Shown: positions 7,872 through 15,314 of the stretch, one piece after another
Layout of the letters: the number at the start of each line of letters is the position of its first letter
Position numbering within the stretch: the first letter of the stretch is position 1
NCBI GenBank assembly: GCA_964617105.1
Contig: CAZTWC010000063.1
Location: 1-15,888, forward strand
Source: CAZTWC01 sp964617105 [NCBI: uncultured Myxococcia bacterium]
Lineage (GTDB): Bacteria; CAZTWC01
Reading direction: 5' to 3'
DNA: 15,888 bases
The notes under the pieces: model-generated
What the model saw: the letters and a program-made list of their open reading frames with translations, nothing else
Told to the model about the DNA's origin: nothing
The model's database searches: none
Position numbers and translations under genes: made by a program

Positions 7872-8822
7872 ATGAAATTAACCAAAAATGACTGGTGGAT
7901 AAAACGATTTTGGGCTTACTTAGAGGAGCGCTTCCCCGTGGCACAGGGGATACTGTTTCTCATCCTCTACTTAACCGCTATTTTATATGGCCGATTTTTA
8001 TCCTCTCCTGGCGAACTGGTTATCTCGCTTGAAGATATTCCTGGTTTTATTGCCTTTTATCTGTTTTTCTTTTTGCTCAGGGTTTTTGATGAACACAAGG
8101 ACTATAAAGAAGATTGCATCAACTACCCCAACCGGGTGCTGCAAAGAGGACTTATCACTCTCAACCAGTTGAGAATTCTCGGTCTGTTCTCTATTTTAAT
8201 TCAGGCGGGAATCTCTTTGACCCTGGACCGGGGAGTAGGAATGGTCACCATCTCCTGGCTGATGGCTTTGGGATGGAGCCTGTTGATGGCAAAAGAGTTT
8301 TTTTGCCCCGACTGGCTCAAACCGCGTTTGGTTTTGTACGCCTTTTCCCACATGCTAATTATGCCTTTGCTGCTTATTTGGGCCATGACCATGGGAAACA
8401 ATGAGTTGGTGGAGCCCCTGGGTGTCCTTCTGCTGGGACTAATGTCTTTTTTCTGTGGATTTACCTTTGAGATCACCCGCAAACTCAGGGCGCCGGAAGA
8501 TGAGATAGATGGAGTGGACAGTTACACCAAAGTCTTCGGCGCCCACCGGGCCCCCCTGGTGGTGTTGGGCGTTATGCTGGCAGGAACCATATTTTTGCTA
8601 TTATTATTGGCCCCATTTTTCGGAAGCAAATTTGGGGCAGTATGGTTTGTTTTACCTTGCCTGCTGTTTTTCATAGCTTGCCCGCCCTTTTGGCAATTTG
8701 CCCATCAGCCCTCCAGAGAAGGGGTTAAAAAGATGACTGGCGGAGCGACAATTTTTATGTTGTTTGCCTATATCATTCTTAACTGTGCTCTGATCATATC
8801 CCGCGGAGTGGCTTTAAATTAA
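7872..8822 (+). CDS. UbiA-superfamily membrane protein (prenyltransferase-like)
   Basis: A polytopic membrane protein of 316 aa with seven to nine hydrophobic segments, as in UbiA intramembrane prenyltransferases, which join a polyprenyl diphosphate to an acceptor using Mg2+ held by two Asp-rich loops. The first loop is at 73-81, with Asp73, Asp77 and Asp81 (DxxxDxxxD, where classical members have NxxxDxxxD), followed by the family-like YPNRVLQRGLIT. The second is the APEDEIDGVDSY segment with Asp210, Asp213 and Asp216. The pattern RVFDEHKDYKED plus RKLRAPEDE is that of a less-studied branch rather than UbiA, MenA or chlorophyll synthase. AGGA lies just upstream of the ATG. It is followed after 36 bp by the PEP-synthase-like gene, so the two are probably cotranscribed. 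Acceptor and donor are unknown. Confidence 0.8.
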   Translation: MKLTKNDWWIKRFWAYLEERFPVAQGILFLILYLTAILYGRFLSSPGELVISLEDIPGFIAFYLFFFLLRVFDEHKDYKEDCINYPNRVLQRGLITLNQLRILGLFSILIQAGISLTLDRGVGMVTISWLMALGWSLLMAKEFFCPDWLKPRLVLYAFSHMLIMPLLLIWAMTMGNNELVEPLGVLLLGLMSFFCGFTFEITRKLRAPEDEIDGVDSYTKVFGAHRAPLVVLGVMLAGTIFLLLLLAPFFGSKFGAVWFVLPCLLFFIACPPFWQFAHQPSREGVKKMTGGATIFMLFAYIILNCALIISRGVALN

Positions 8823-8858
8823 AATTGTGATCGTCTAAGGTTACTGAGAAAATTGGCT

Positions 8859-11591
8859 ATGGAAATTTTAACTCCCAAAAATATTGTGGCCGCTGATCAG
8901 AAAAACCTGGAAAGCCGCATTGGAGGAAAAGCGCTGGGATTGGCCAAACTGGAAAAAGCCAGATCTAAAGTGCCTTCCTGGCTGGTTATCCCCACTGAAT
9001 ATTTTTTAGACCACCTGGTTAAAGGAGAATTCCCCCAACAATTTTTTGCCCTGTTAGCCAGGCTGGAAAGTTCTCCCAAAAAAAATCACCGAAAACTGGT
9101 AGAGAAAAAAGCCCAACTGCTTCGCCAGACCGTAGAAGCGGTGAATCTGAGTAATGATTTGCTCGAACAACTTCCGGATCTACTTAAAAATATAGGGAGT
9201 GGGCCTTTTTCGGTGCGCAGTTCCATGGTAGGAGAAGACTCTGCTACCCACTCTTTTGCCGGGCAGTGTGACTCTTTTCTGTTTAGAAACAACCTGGACG
9301 AAGTGGCCCAGGCTATTGTGCAATGCTGGGGTTCAGCCTATACATCCCGTTCTCTGATCTACCGAATCAATGCTGGGCTATCTTTGGCGGATATCAAGAT
9401 GGCCGTGGTAGTTCAACAGATGGTAGAGGGCGAAATATCTGGAGTTTTGTTTACCGCCAACCCCTCAAATGGCGACCGCAGCCAGTCACTGCTTACCGCA
9501 GCCTGGGGAATTGGCGAGGGAGTGGTATCAGGAGAGTGTGATACTGATGAATATATCTGGTCTCTGCAAAAAGAGGAAATATCCTGCCGGGTGGCAGACA
9601 AAGATATAAAGATAGTTCGCCACCCAATATCGGGAGTGGTCAAAGAGGAAGTTCCCAAAGCCCAAAGAGATATCCGTTGTCTGAACCCGGCCCAGGTAGA
9701 GCAGATATGCCGCGAGGGAAACCGAATAGCAAAAATGATGGGTACTCCTCAGGATATAGAATGGACCCTCTGTAATAATGTTTTCTACCTGCTCCAATCC
9801 CGTCCCATCACTGCCCTGCCAACCGCTAAAAACCGATACGGCTCGCGGGTAGTGTGGGATAACAGCAATATCCAGGAATCCTATTGCGGAGTCACTACCC
9901 CTTTGACTTTCTCTTTTGCTTCCAAGGCCTATGCCACGGTTTACCGCCAGACCATGCGGGTTTTAGGTTTGCCGGAACAGGTGGTTGAGGCGCACCGGGA
10001 TATGCTGGACAATATGCTGGGAATAATCGGCGGCCAGGTTTATTATAACATTAATAATTGGTATAAAGGGCTGTTGCTTTTGCCCTCCTTTGGCCAAAAC
10101 AAAGATGATATGGAAAAAATGATGGGCCTGGAAGAACCTGTGGACCTGGTCCAGGACCAGGTATTGACCTTCTGGGAAAAAGTTTGCAGACTTCCCCGAC
10201 TGTTTTTAACCCTGCTAAACCTGATCTTTCGTTTTTTCTGTCTGAAAAAAGATGTGGCCAATTTTTTAGCCCATTTCCAACAGATCTATTCCCGGATAGA
10301 CCGCAAGAGCCTGAAAGAGAAAACCTATTCCCAACTGCTAGAAACCATCCAAATGCTGGATCAGGAACTGTTGCAAAAATGGCACACTCCTATTGTCAAT
10401 GACTTTTACGTTATGATGATGGTGGGCAAGTTACGGCGGCAGGTGGAAAAAAGTGATCTCCCTGAACCAGAGGCCATTACCATCCGGTTGCTCAGCGGCG
10501 GCGAAGGGATTGAGTCCACTGAACCTACCCGGGTTTTAATGAGGATGGCAGCCCTGGCCCGCAGCGATGAGCATTTGCATAATACTCTGAAACAGGGCGA
10601 ACCGCTCCAGGTATTGGAAACAATATCCACCCATTTTCCCCGCTTCATGAAAAACATTGATGATTACATCGAAAAATACGGTGACCGAACCATGGGGGAG
10701 TTGAAACTGGAAACCGTATCGTTGCGCCAAGATCCCGGTTTTGTAATTAAAATTTTGCGTAATTTTCTGGATCGACCAGACCTGGATCCGGACAAATTGG
10801 CCCAAAAGGAGAAAGGGGAACAGCAAAAGGCGCTGGTCAAAGTTAAGAGGGCTTTGAGTTTCTTCCAAGGTATGGGGCTGCAAAAAAACCTGAAGAGGGC
10901 ACGTCAGGCGGTCAAAAACCGGGAAAATATGCGCCTGGCCAGAACCCGTATGTTCGGCCTATATCGAGACATCTACCTGGCGCTGGGCGCAATCTTACAC
11001 CGGGCTGGACGTTTGCAGCAGCAACGGGATATCTTTTACCTGACGATTGATGAGATAAAGACCTATGGCCAGGGCCGCAGTGTATCGGCTAATCTACAGG
11101 AAACGGCGCTCATGCGGAGGGCGGAATACCTGGCCTATCAAAAGATGGAGTTGCCTAATCACTTTGAAACTCTGGGACCGGTGTATCACGGCAATGATTT
11201 TAAAAACCATAAAGAAAGCGAAATTGATACCAGTTTGGAAACCCTTAAAGGCACTGGTTGCTATCCAGGTCAGGTAAAAGAACAGGTCCGCCTGCTTTTC
11301 AATGCTGACCAGGATCTTAATTTGGATGGCAAAATACTCACCACCTTGCGTACCGATCCTGGTTGGGCACCACTCTTTCCTTCGGCTGGCGGTATTTTGG
11401 TAGAAAGAGGCTCAACCCTATCCCACTCTGCGGTTCTGGCCCGGGAATTAGGCATCCCTGCCATTGTGGGCATCAAGGGTCTGACCAAAATAGTACAGGA
11501 TGGCGAAAAGGTGAGGATAGACGGCGAAAAAGGAATTATCCAACGGCTGGAAGGGCCATTGGCGCAACCCCCAAATAAAGAAACGAAGTAG
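8859..11591 (+). CDS. PEP-synthase-like phosphotransferase lacking the PEP-binding barrel
   Basis: A 910-aa protein. The first third is the PPDK_N ATP-grasp domain: GGKALGLAKL near the start, SVRSSMVGEDSATHSFAGQ, VVQQMVEGEISGVLFTANP, GIGEGVVSGE and QDIEWTL...LLQSRPI. A long middle region of about 480 residues begins with WDNSNIQESYCGVTTPLTF. The C-terminus is the phosphohistidine swivel domain with GSTLSHSAVLARELGIPAIVG and catalytic His856. It ends about 54 residues after that His, so the TIM barrel that binds PEP/pyruvate in true PEP synthase is absent. This is the layout of rifampin phosphotransferase, where ATP gives AMP, phosphate and a phosphorylated small molecule. The middle domain probably binds the substrate, which is unknown. 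A TTG at 8853 is two codons upstream; ATG is chosen as the commoner codon, but spacing does not settle it. The GNAT gene starts 4 bp after the stop. Confidence 0.85.
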   Translation: MEILTPKNIVAADQKNLESRIGGKALGLAKLEKARSKVPSWLVIPTEYFLDHLVKGEFPQQFFALLARLESSPKKNHRKLVEKKAQLLRQTVEAVNLSNDLLEQLPDLLKNIGSGPFSVRSSMVGEDSATHSFAGQCDSFLFRNNLDEVAQAIVQCWGSAYTSRSLIYRINAGLSLADIKMAVVVQQMVEGEISGVLFTANPSNGDRSQSLLTAAWGIGEGVVSGECDTDEYIWSLQKEEISCRVADKDIKIVRHPISGVVKEEVPKAQRDIRCLNPAQVEQICREGNRIAKMMGTPQDIEWTLCNNVFYLLQSRPITALPTAKNRYGSRVVWDNSNIQESYCGVTTPLTFSFASKAYATVYRQTMRVLGLPEQVVEAHRDMLDNMLGIIGGQVYYNINNWYKGLLLLPSFGQNKDDMEKMMGLEEPVDLVQDQVLTFWEKVCRLPRLFLTLLNLIFRFFCLKKDVANFLAHFQQIYSRIDRKSLKEKTYSQLLETIQMLDQELLQKWHTPIVNDFYVMMMVGKLRRQVEKSDLPEPEAITIRLLSGGEGIESTEPTRVLMRMAALARSDEHLHNTLKQGEPLQVLETISTHFPRFMKNIDDYIEKYGDRTMGELKLETVSLRQDPGFVIKILRNFLDRPDLDPDKLAQKEKGEQQKALVKVKRALSFFQGMGLQKNLKRARQAVKNRENMRLARTRMFGLYRDIYLALGAILHRAGRLQQQRDIFYLTIDEIKTYGQGRSVSANLQETALMRRAEYLAYQKMELPNHFETLGPVYHGNDFKNHKESEIDTSLETLKGTGCYPGQVKEQVRLLFNADQDLNLDGKILTTLRTDPGWAPLFPSAGGILVERGSTLSHSAVLARELGIPAIVGIKGLTKIVQDGEKVRIDGEKGIIQRLEGPLAQPPNKETK

Positions 11592-11595
11592 AAAG

Positions 11596-12717
11596 ATGAC
11601 CCCTTTGAATGAAGGTAAAAAAGGATTATTACCGAACGGTTTCCTGGAAATTCCAACTCTGATTTATGGGAATGATCCCCTTTGGATTCCGGAGGATAGC
11701 CTGGCGGTGACCAATAGTTTTTCACCGCACAACCCCTGGTTCGAGCAGGGATTGGCAAAAACCTGGTGCATCCCCGGAAAAGTCCGGGCAGCCGCTTTTC
11801 ATGATCCAAAAGCCAGAATCCAGGACCGCAAAGCGGTTTTTTTCGGGTATTGGGAAACTATGCCCGAGGAAGAGGAGAGCAATTTGCAACTCTTCCAGGC
11901 CATTAAAGAGTGGACCAGGTCCCTGGGTGCTAAAGATATTTATGGCCCCATCAATTTTACCACTTTTGGCCCCTACCGCTTGAGGCTAACAGCAGAGGAG
12001 AAGGCGATCCCCTTTCCTGGCGAGCCCTACAACCACCCTTACTACCCCGAGTTGATGTCCAAAATGGGTTTTCAATTGCAGCAAAAATATATCACACAGG
12101 TATTTTCTCCAGCCCAACAACAAATAGGCTATAAACATTTTTTACCTATACAGGAGAAGTTGATCAACCAGGGTTTTGTTTTTTCTCCCCTGGGCCAAGA
12201 TCTTTGGATGGAAAACCTGGCTGAACTTCACCTGCTGGTTGATTCCATCTTTGCCGATAATTTTGCCTATACTCCTATCTCTTATCAATCCTTTATTAAA
12301 GCCTGCGGCCAATCTTTTATCCGCAAGGCCTGCCCCCAGACCAGCATGATGGTCTTTGCTCCGGATAATAGTATCGCCGGCTTTTTTCTCTGTTACCCTC
12401 ATTACGGCCCTATCACCAATCTTGGCGCCGGAAATTCCCGAGTCAAAATGTCAGACCTGGAGTATGAAAAACATATCCCCTGGTTGCGCCAAGATAAGAA
12501 GAAACCGGATATGGTGGCAAAAACAGTGGGCGTAGATAATAAATACCGCCGGCTGGGAGTAATGCAGGGCCTGTCTGCAGCAGTGCTTCAAGGTGGAGCC
12601 GGCAGATGGAATCGCTGGTACGGCGCCCTGATCAGAGAGGATAATCCTTCCCTCCGTCCTGGTAAATCACATACTTTATATCAGAGAGAATACGGTCTTT
12701 ACCAATTGGTATCGTAA
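11596..12717 (+). CDS. GNAT-fold protein, YghO-like
   Basis: A soluble 373-aa protein. The N-terminal segment IYGNDPLWIPEDSL, then HNPWFEQG, the FFGYWE stretch (about 78-83), GPINFTTFGPYRLRL (about 118-132) and the PYYPELMSKMGF run resemble the two-lobed GNAT-related family that includes E. coli YghO. The C-terminal KTVGVDNKYRRLGVMQGLSAAV (about 309-330) looks like the acetyl-CoA pyrophosphate loop region, with a relaxed R/Q-x-x-G-x-G/A pattern. No biochemical function is established for this family as far as I know; N-acyl transfer is inference. The gene starts 4 bp after the PEP-synthase-like stop, so translational coupling is likely and the two products probably act together. No Shine-Dalgarno is obvious. 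Confidence 0.72.
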   Translation: MTPLNEGKKGLLPNGFLEIPTLIYGNDPLWIPEDSLAVTNSFSPHNPWFEQGLAKTWCIPGKVRAAAFHDPKARIQDRKAVFFGYWETMPEEEESNLQLFQAIKEWTRSLGAKDIYGPINFTTFGPYRLRLTAEEKAIPFPGEPYNHPYYPELMSKMGFQLQQKYITQVFSPAQQQIGYKHFLPIQEKLINQGFVFSPLGQDLWMENLAELHLLVDSIFADNFAYTPISYQSFIKACGQSFIRKACPQTSMMVFAPDNSIAGFFLCYPHYGPITNLGAGNSRVKMSDLEYEKHIPWLRQDKKKPDMVAKTVGVDNKYRRLGVMQGLSAAVLQGGAGRWNRWYGALIREDNPSLRPGKSHTLYQREYGLYQLVS

Positions 12718-12948
12718 ATTGACACTCCCCATACCGGATAACTTTTGCCACACCGGTGTAACACACTTGCAACAACCTAATTTATGACATCCCCAAACTA
12801 CAAATCAGTATCTCTTTTAATATCATACTGTTAGCGCATAATAAGTGATATAACTACAACAATCACCCCGGTCCTGTAGCGCCAAGGCAACACACACACC
12901 TTAAAATAAAGTTTATTCGCCAGTCTATTTTAGTCAATTATTTCAGTA

Positions 12949-12967
12949 TGTTATATTTTATATAACA
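12949..12967. promoter_or_regulatory. 19-bp palindrome upstream of the sigma-54 promoter
   Basis: TGTTATATTTTATATAACA has two perfect 8-bp arms around a 3-nt centre. It is centred at 12958, 24 bp before the GG of the -24 element. It may be an operator for a repressor or integration factor. Sigma-54 activator sites usually lie farther upstream, so an enhancer role is less sure. Confidence 0.5.
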
Positions 12968-12980
12968 AATATCTGAAACT

Positions 12981-12995
12981 TGGCACACAATATGC
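12981..12995 (+). promoter_or_regulatory. Sigma-54 (RpoN) -24/-12 promoter
   Basis: TGGCAC (12981-12986), then five bases and ATGC (12992-12995) followed by A. The invariant GG (12982-12983) and GC (12994-12995) are separated by exactly 10 bp, and the site matches the TGGCAC-N5-TTGCA consensus at all but one informative position. Transcription would start near 13007, about 47 nt before the secreted-protein ATG. It implies control by RpoN plus an enhancer-binding protein, neither of which is in this window. Confidence 0.7.
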
Positions 12996-13053
12996 ACTCC
13001 AAAAGAATAAATATTTGATATTAAATAAAATAAAATAAATAAAGGAGTTCAAA

Positions 13054-13320
13054 ATGAAAAATTTAACCGCATTATTAGTTGCACTGGCTATGATTTTGGC
13101 TGTTTCCATCACTTTTACTCAAACTGCTGATGCCGCTGTTTTAGATAGCGATGCCCAACTGTTTGAGAACTTGGTTGATTTCGACTTAGATAAAGCCGCC
13201 CAGGTAATTCTGACTGACAGTTCCATCAAGGATTATCAAGGTCTTAGCCAGAATGAGTTTAATGAGTTCTTAGATAGCATCCGCACCACGGTAAAAAGTG
13301 CTATCCAAGAAACCAAATAG
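13054..13320 (+). CDS. Small secreted acidic protein, unknown family
   Basis: An 88-aa protein with a clear Sec signal peptide: MKN, a hydrophobic core over about residues 4-19, and a TADAA cleavage region, so signal peptidase I would cut after residue 27 or 28. The mature peptide of about 60 residues has no Cys and is acidic (about 12 Asp/Glu against 5 Lys/Arg). It looks helical, with the heptad-like stretches LFENLVDFDLDKAAQVI and NEFNEFLDSIRTTVKSAI. Translation signals are strong: AAAGGAG at 13041-13047, 6 nt before the ATG. The gene stands alone between a sigma-54 promoter and two hairpins, so it appears monocistronic, regulated and possibly abundant. I do not recognise a family. A periplasmic or released structural or signalling peptide is possible, but that is speculation. 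Confidence 0.8.
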   Translation: MKNLTALLVALAMILAVSITFTQTADAAVLDSDAQLFENLVDFDLDKAAQVILTDSSIKDYQGLSQNEFNEFLDSIRTTVKSAIQETK

Positions 13321-13338
13321 CAATATTTGCCCCCCTCG

Positions 13339-13365
13339 ACAATTCCACTAAAATTGTGGAATTGT
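13339..13365 (+). terminator. First hairpin after the small secreted-protein gene
   Basis: ACAATTCCAC (13339-13348) and GTGGAATTGT (13356-13365) form a perfect 10-bp stem with a 7-nt loop. The sequence after it (ttatatata) is AT-rich but not a clean T-run, so it may act as a 3'-end stabiliser or a weak terminator in front of the stronger one. Confidence 0.55.
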
Positions 13366-13373
13366 TTATATAT

Positions 13374-13406
13374 AAAAAGCCAGGTATAATAACCTGGCTT
13401 TTTTTT
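13374..13406. terminator. Strong intrinsic terminator, symmetric
   Basis: AAAAAGCCAGGT (13374-13385) pairs with ACCTGGCTTTTT (13392-13403) around a 6-nt loop, and the T-run continues to 13406. The stem has a GC-rich centre flanked by A-run and T-run, so it could terminate transcription from either side. It separates the secreted-protein gene from the transketolase operon. Confidence 0.85.
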
Positions 13407-13465
13407 GCTCGAAATAAGTGAATTCTCTGACAACAACTGCTAAGGGCTCGCTTAAAAATATACCT

Positions 13466-13470
13466 GGAGG
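13466..13470 (+). promoter_or_regulatory. Ribosome binding site fixing a TTG start for transketolase
   Basis: GGAGG lies 6 nt before the TTG at 13477. No ATG occurs in frame near the expected N-terminus (the next Met codon is residue 29, already inside the conserved domain), so the TTG start is well supported. Confidence 0.75.
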
Positions 13471-13476
13471 TTTAAT

Positions 13477-14322
13477 TTGTCTGCATCCTTTCCCAACCAA
13501 AGTACTACCAGGCCGGAATTGGAGAAAATCTGCCAACAAATCCGGCAATTGATAATTAAAATGACCTTTGAAGCTGGCTCTGGTCACCCAGGCGGCTCTC
13601 TCTCCTGTGTCGAAATAATGGCTGTGCTATATTTTCAAACCATGAAGCATTGGCCTCAGGAGCCGCTATGGGATGAACGGGATCGGTTTATCCTGTCTAA
13701 AGGGCATGTGTGCCCCACTTTGTATGCTATACTATCTTTATGCGGATATTTTCCTGAATCTGAGTTAACCAGTTTACGCAAATTTGGCAGCCGCCTTCAG
13801 GGACACCCCTCAACTAGTAGTAAATTGCCCGGTATCGAAGTTTCAAGCGGTTCATTGGGACAGGGTTTGGCTGTGGCTAACGGCATCGCTCTGGCGGCTA
13901 AAATGGATAGACGCCAGATCAACTGTTTTTGCCTGATGGGAGATGGTGAGATCCAAGAGGGTTCGGTTTGGGAAGCAGCCATGTTTGCCGCTCACCATCA
14001 AATTGACAATATCTGCGCCATAGTTGACCTCAACGGACTGCAAATCGATGGCGCCACTAAAAATATTATGAATATTGAACCGCTGGCCCAAAAGTGGAGC
14101 AGTTTTGGCTGGCATACGGAAACCATTGATGGTCACCAGATAAATGAACTCCAAGAAGCCTTTAAACGGTGTATTGAAATCAAGGGAAAGCCCTCCATAA
14201 TCCTGGCCAAAACTATAAAGGGCAAAGGGATCTCTTTTATGGAAAACCAGGCCAAATGGCATGGACTGGCCCCTTCTGAGGCAGAGATGAAATTGGCACT
14301 TAAAGAGTTGGGGGTTGGATAA
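13477..14322 (+). CDS. Transketolase, N-terminal (ThDP-binding) subunit
   Basis: First half of a split transketolase, which transfers two-carbon units between sugar phosphates in the non-oxidative pentose phosphate pathway using thiamine diphosphate and Mg2+. The 281 residues show EAGSGHPGGSLS (about 32-43), FILSKGHVCPTLYA, LQGHPS, GSLGQGLAVANGIA, and the ThDP motif GDGEIQEGSVWEA (from about 154) ending in NGLQIDG. The catalytic-site histidines of the GHPGGSLS and KGH motifs are present. It starts at a TTG with a strong GGAGG, and one base separates its stop from the ATG of the second subunit. A CTGACA (13427-13432) could be a -35 box, but no good -10 follows at the right spacing. The sugar-phosphate specificity is assumed from the family. 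Confidence 0.92.
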   Translation: MSASFPNQSTTRPELEKICQQIRQLIIKMTFEAGSGHPGGSLSCVEIMAVLYFQTMKHWPQEPLWDERDRFILSKGHVCPTLYAILSLCGYFPESELTSLRKFGSRLQGHPSTSSKLPGIEVSSGSLGQGLAVANGIALAAKMDRRQINCFCLMGDGEIQEGSVWEAAMFAAHHQIDNICAIVDLNGLQIDGATKNIMNIEPLAQKWSSFGWHTETIDGHQINELQEAFKRCIEIKGKPSIILAKTIKGKGISFMENQAKWHGLAPSEAEMKLALKELGVG

Positions 14323-14323
14323 A

Positions 14324-15298
14324 ATGGATATCAATTTGAAACATACCAAGGCTGGTTACGGTGAAGCCCTACTTGAGTTGGGTGAAAAAGATGAAAACCT
14401 GGTGGTTTTGGGCGGTGACATTACCGAGTCCACCAACGTCCACCTGTTCAGAGACAAATTTCCTCAACGCTTTTTCTCCACTGGCATTGCCGAGCAAAAC
14501 ATGGCAGCCACTGCTGCTGGTTTATCTCTCATGGGCAAAATTCCCTTTATCTGCTCCTACGGAGTTTTTATCAGTGGTCGCTGCTGGGACCAAATTCGCA
14601 CTACCATCTGTTACAGCAATTTGAATGTAAAAATCGGCGTAGGTCACGGCGGCATCTCGGTGGGGCCTGACGGAGCCACTCACCAGGCCCTGGAGGATAT
14701 ATCTCTGTTGAGGTGCCTGCCCAACATGACGGTGTTGACTCCCAGCGACTACCTGGAAACCAAAAAAGCCACTTTGGCCGCTTACCGCCTGAATGGTCCC
14801 TGCAGCATCAGATTTGGGCGGGAACCAACCCCGCAGTTCACCCAAAAAGATGACCCCTTTGAGATAGGTAAAGCCAATACCCTAAAACCCGGAACTGATG
14901 CCTTCATTATCGCCTGTGGAAGCATGGTTTACCAAGCCCTGCAGGCATCGGAAAGATTGTCAGAAGAAAAAGGGTTCAAAGTTGGAGTTATCAACCTTCA
15001 CACCATTAAACCTCTTGACCGGCATACAATTGTAGCCGCTGCCAAGCAGAGTGGCGCCCTGGTAACCGCGGAGGAACATCAACTCGCCGGCGGTATGGGC
15101 AGTGCGGTGCTGGAAGTTTTGGCTGGATACCCAGTACCAGTTGAGATGGTGGGGGTAAAAGACAGTTTTGGCGAGTCCGGCCATCCGGATGAGTTGCTAA
15201 GAGCCTACAATCTTACCTGCCCCGACATAATAACTGCGGTTGAAAAAGTTATTGCCATTAAGAAAAAAACAGGCTTGATCTGTAAGGAAACTGACTAA
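14324..15298 (+). CDS. Transketolase, C-terminal subunit
   Basis: Second half of the split enzyme (324 aa), containing the pyrimidine-binding and C-terminal transketolase domains. Visible motifs: VLGGDITEST, STGIAEQNMAATAAGLS (with the Glu that activates the thiamine), GVGHGGISVGPDGATHQALEDI, LTPSDYLE, SIRFGREP, and the C-terminal TAEEHQLAGGMGSAV with SFGESGHPDELL. A TTG three codons earlier would overlap the first subunit, but the ATG directly after its TAA (TAAAATG) is more natural. The paired genes make the two chains of an alpha2beta2-like complex. A deoxyxylulose-phosphate synthase is unlikely, since those are single long chains. Confidence 0.92.
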   Translation: MDINLKHTKAGYGEALLELGEKDENLVVLGGDITESTNVHLFRDKFPQRFFSTGIAEQNMAATAAGLSLMGKIPFICSYGVFISGRCWDQIRTTICYSNLNVKIGVGHGGISVGPDGATHQALEDISLLRCLPNMTVLTPSDYLETKKATLAAYRLNGPCSIRFGREPTPQFTQKDDPFEIGKANTLKPGTDAFIIACGSMVYQALQASERLSEEKGFKVGVINLHTIKPLDRHTIVAAAKQSGALVTAEEHQLAGGMGSAVLEVLAGYPVPVEMVGVKDSFGESGHPDELLRAYNLTCPDIITAVEKVIAIKKKTGLICKETD

Positions 15299-15314
15299 CC
15301 CCAGGATTTTTAAT

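Larger units (their letters stand above)
12718..13053 (+). other. 336-bp non-coding regulatory region before the small secreted protein
   Basis: No credible ORF or RNA gene was found. The first part (12718-12900) is moderately GC-rich and holds a 10-bp palindrome ACACCGGTGT (12750-12759), an ATATCA/TGATAT pair (12820-12825 and 12846-12851) and the 10-mer CCAAGGCAAC (12882-12891), which also occurs at 7817-7826. From 12901 it is very AT-rich and contains a 19-bp palindrome, a sigma-54 promoter and an A/T-rich leader. The upstream half is large enough to hold enhancer sites for a sigma-54 activator. No clear terminator follows the GNAT gene. Confidence 0.6.

Noticed and set aside
7835-7891. Short upstream ORF of 18 codons overlapping the UbiA-like start
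   Set aside because: It is highly charged, has no Shine-Dalgarno and overlaps the real start in another frame. A leader-peptide role is possible but nothing supports it.
11270-11809. Open frame of 179 codons on the minus strand
   Set aside because: It lies antisense across the end of the dikinase gene and the start of the GNAT gene, whose proteins are clearly conserved. Its translation has no recognisable domain, so it is a shadow frame.
12855-12905. Riboswitch-like GC-rich patch in the intergenic region (c-di-GMP or cobalamin type considered)
   Set aside because: Conserved cores of those riboswitches are not present, and the patch lies upstream of the predicted sigma-54 transcript start, so it would not be in the mRNA.
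12949-12967. NifA-type upstream activator sequence
   Set aside because: NifA sites are TGT-N10-ACA. Here the spacing is 13 and the site is too close to the promoter for a usual enhancer.
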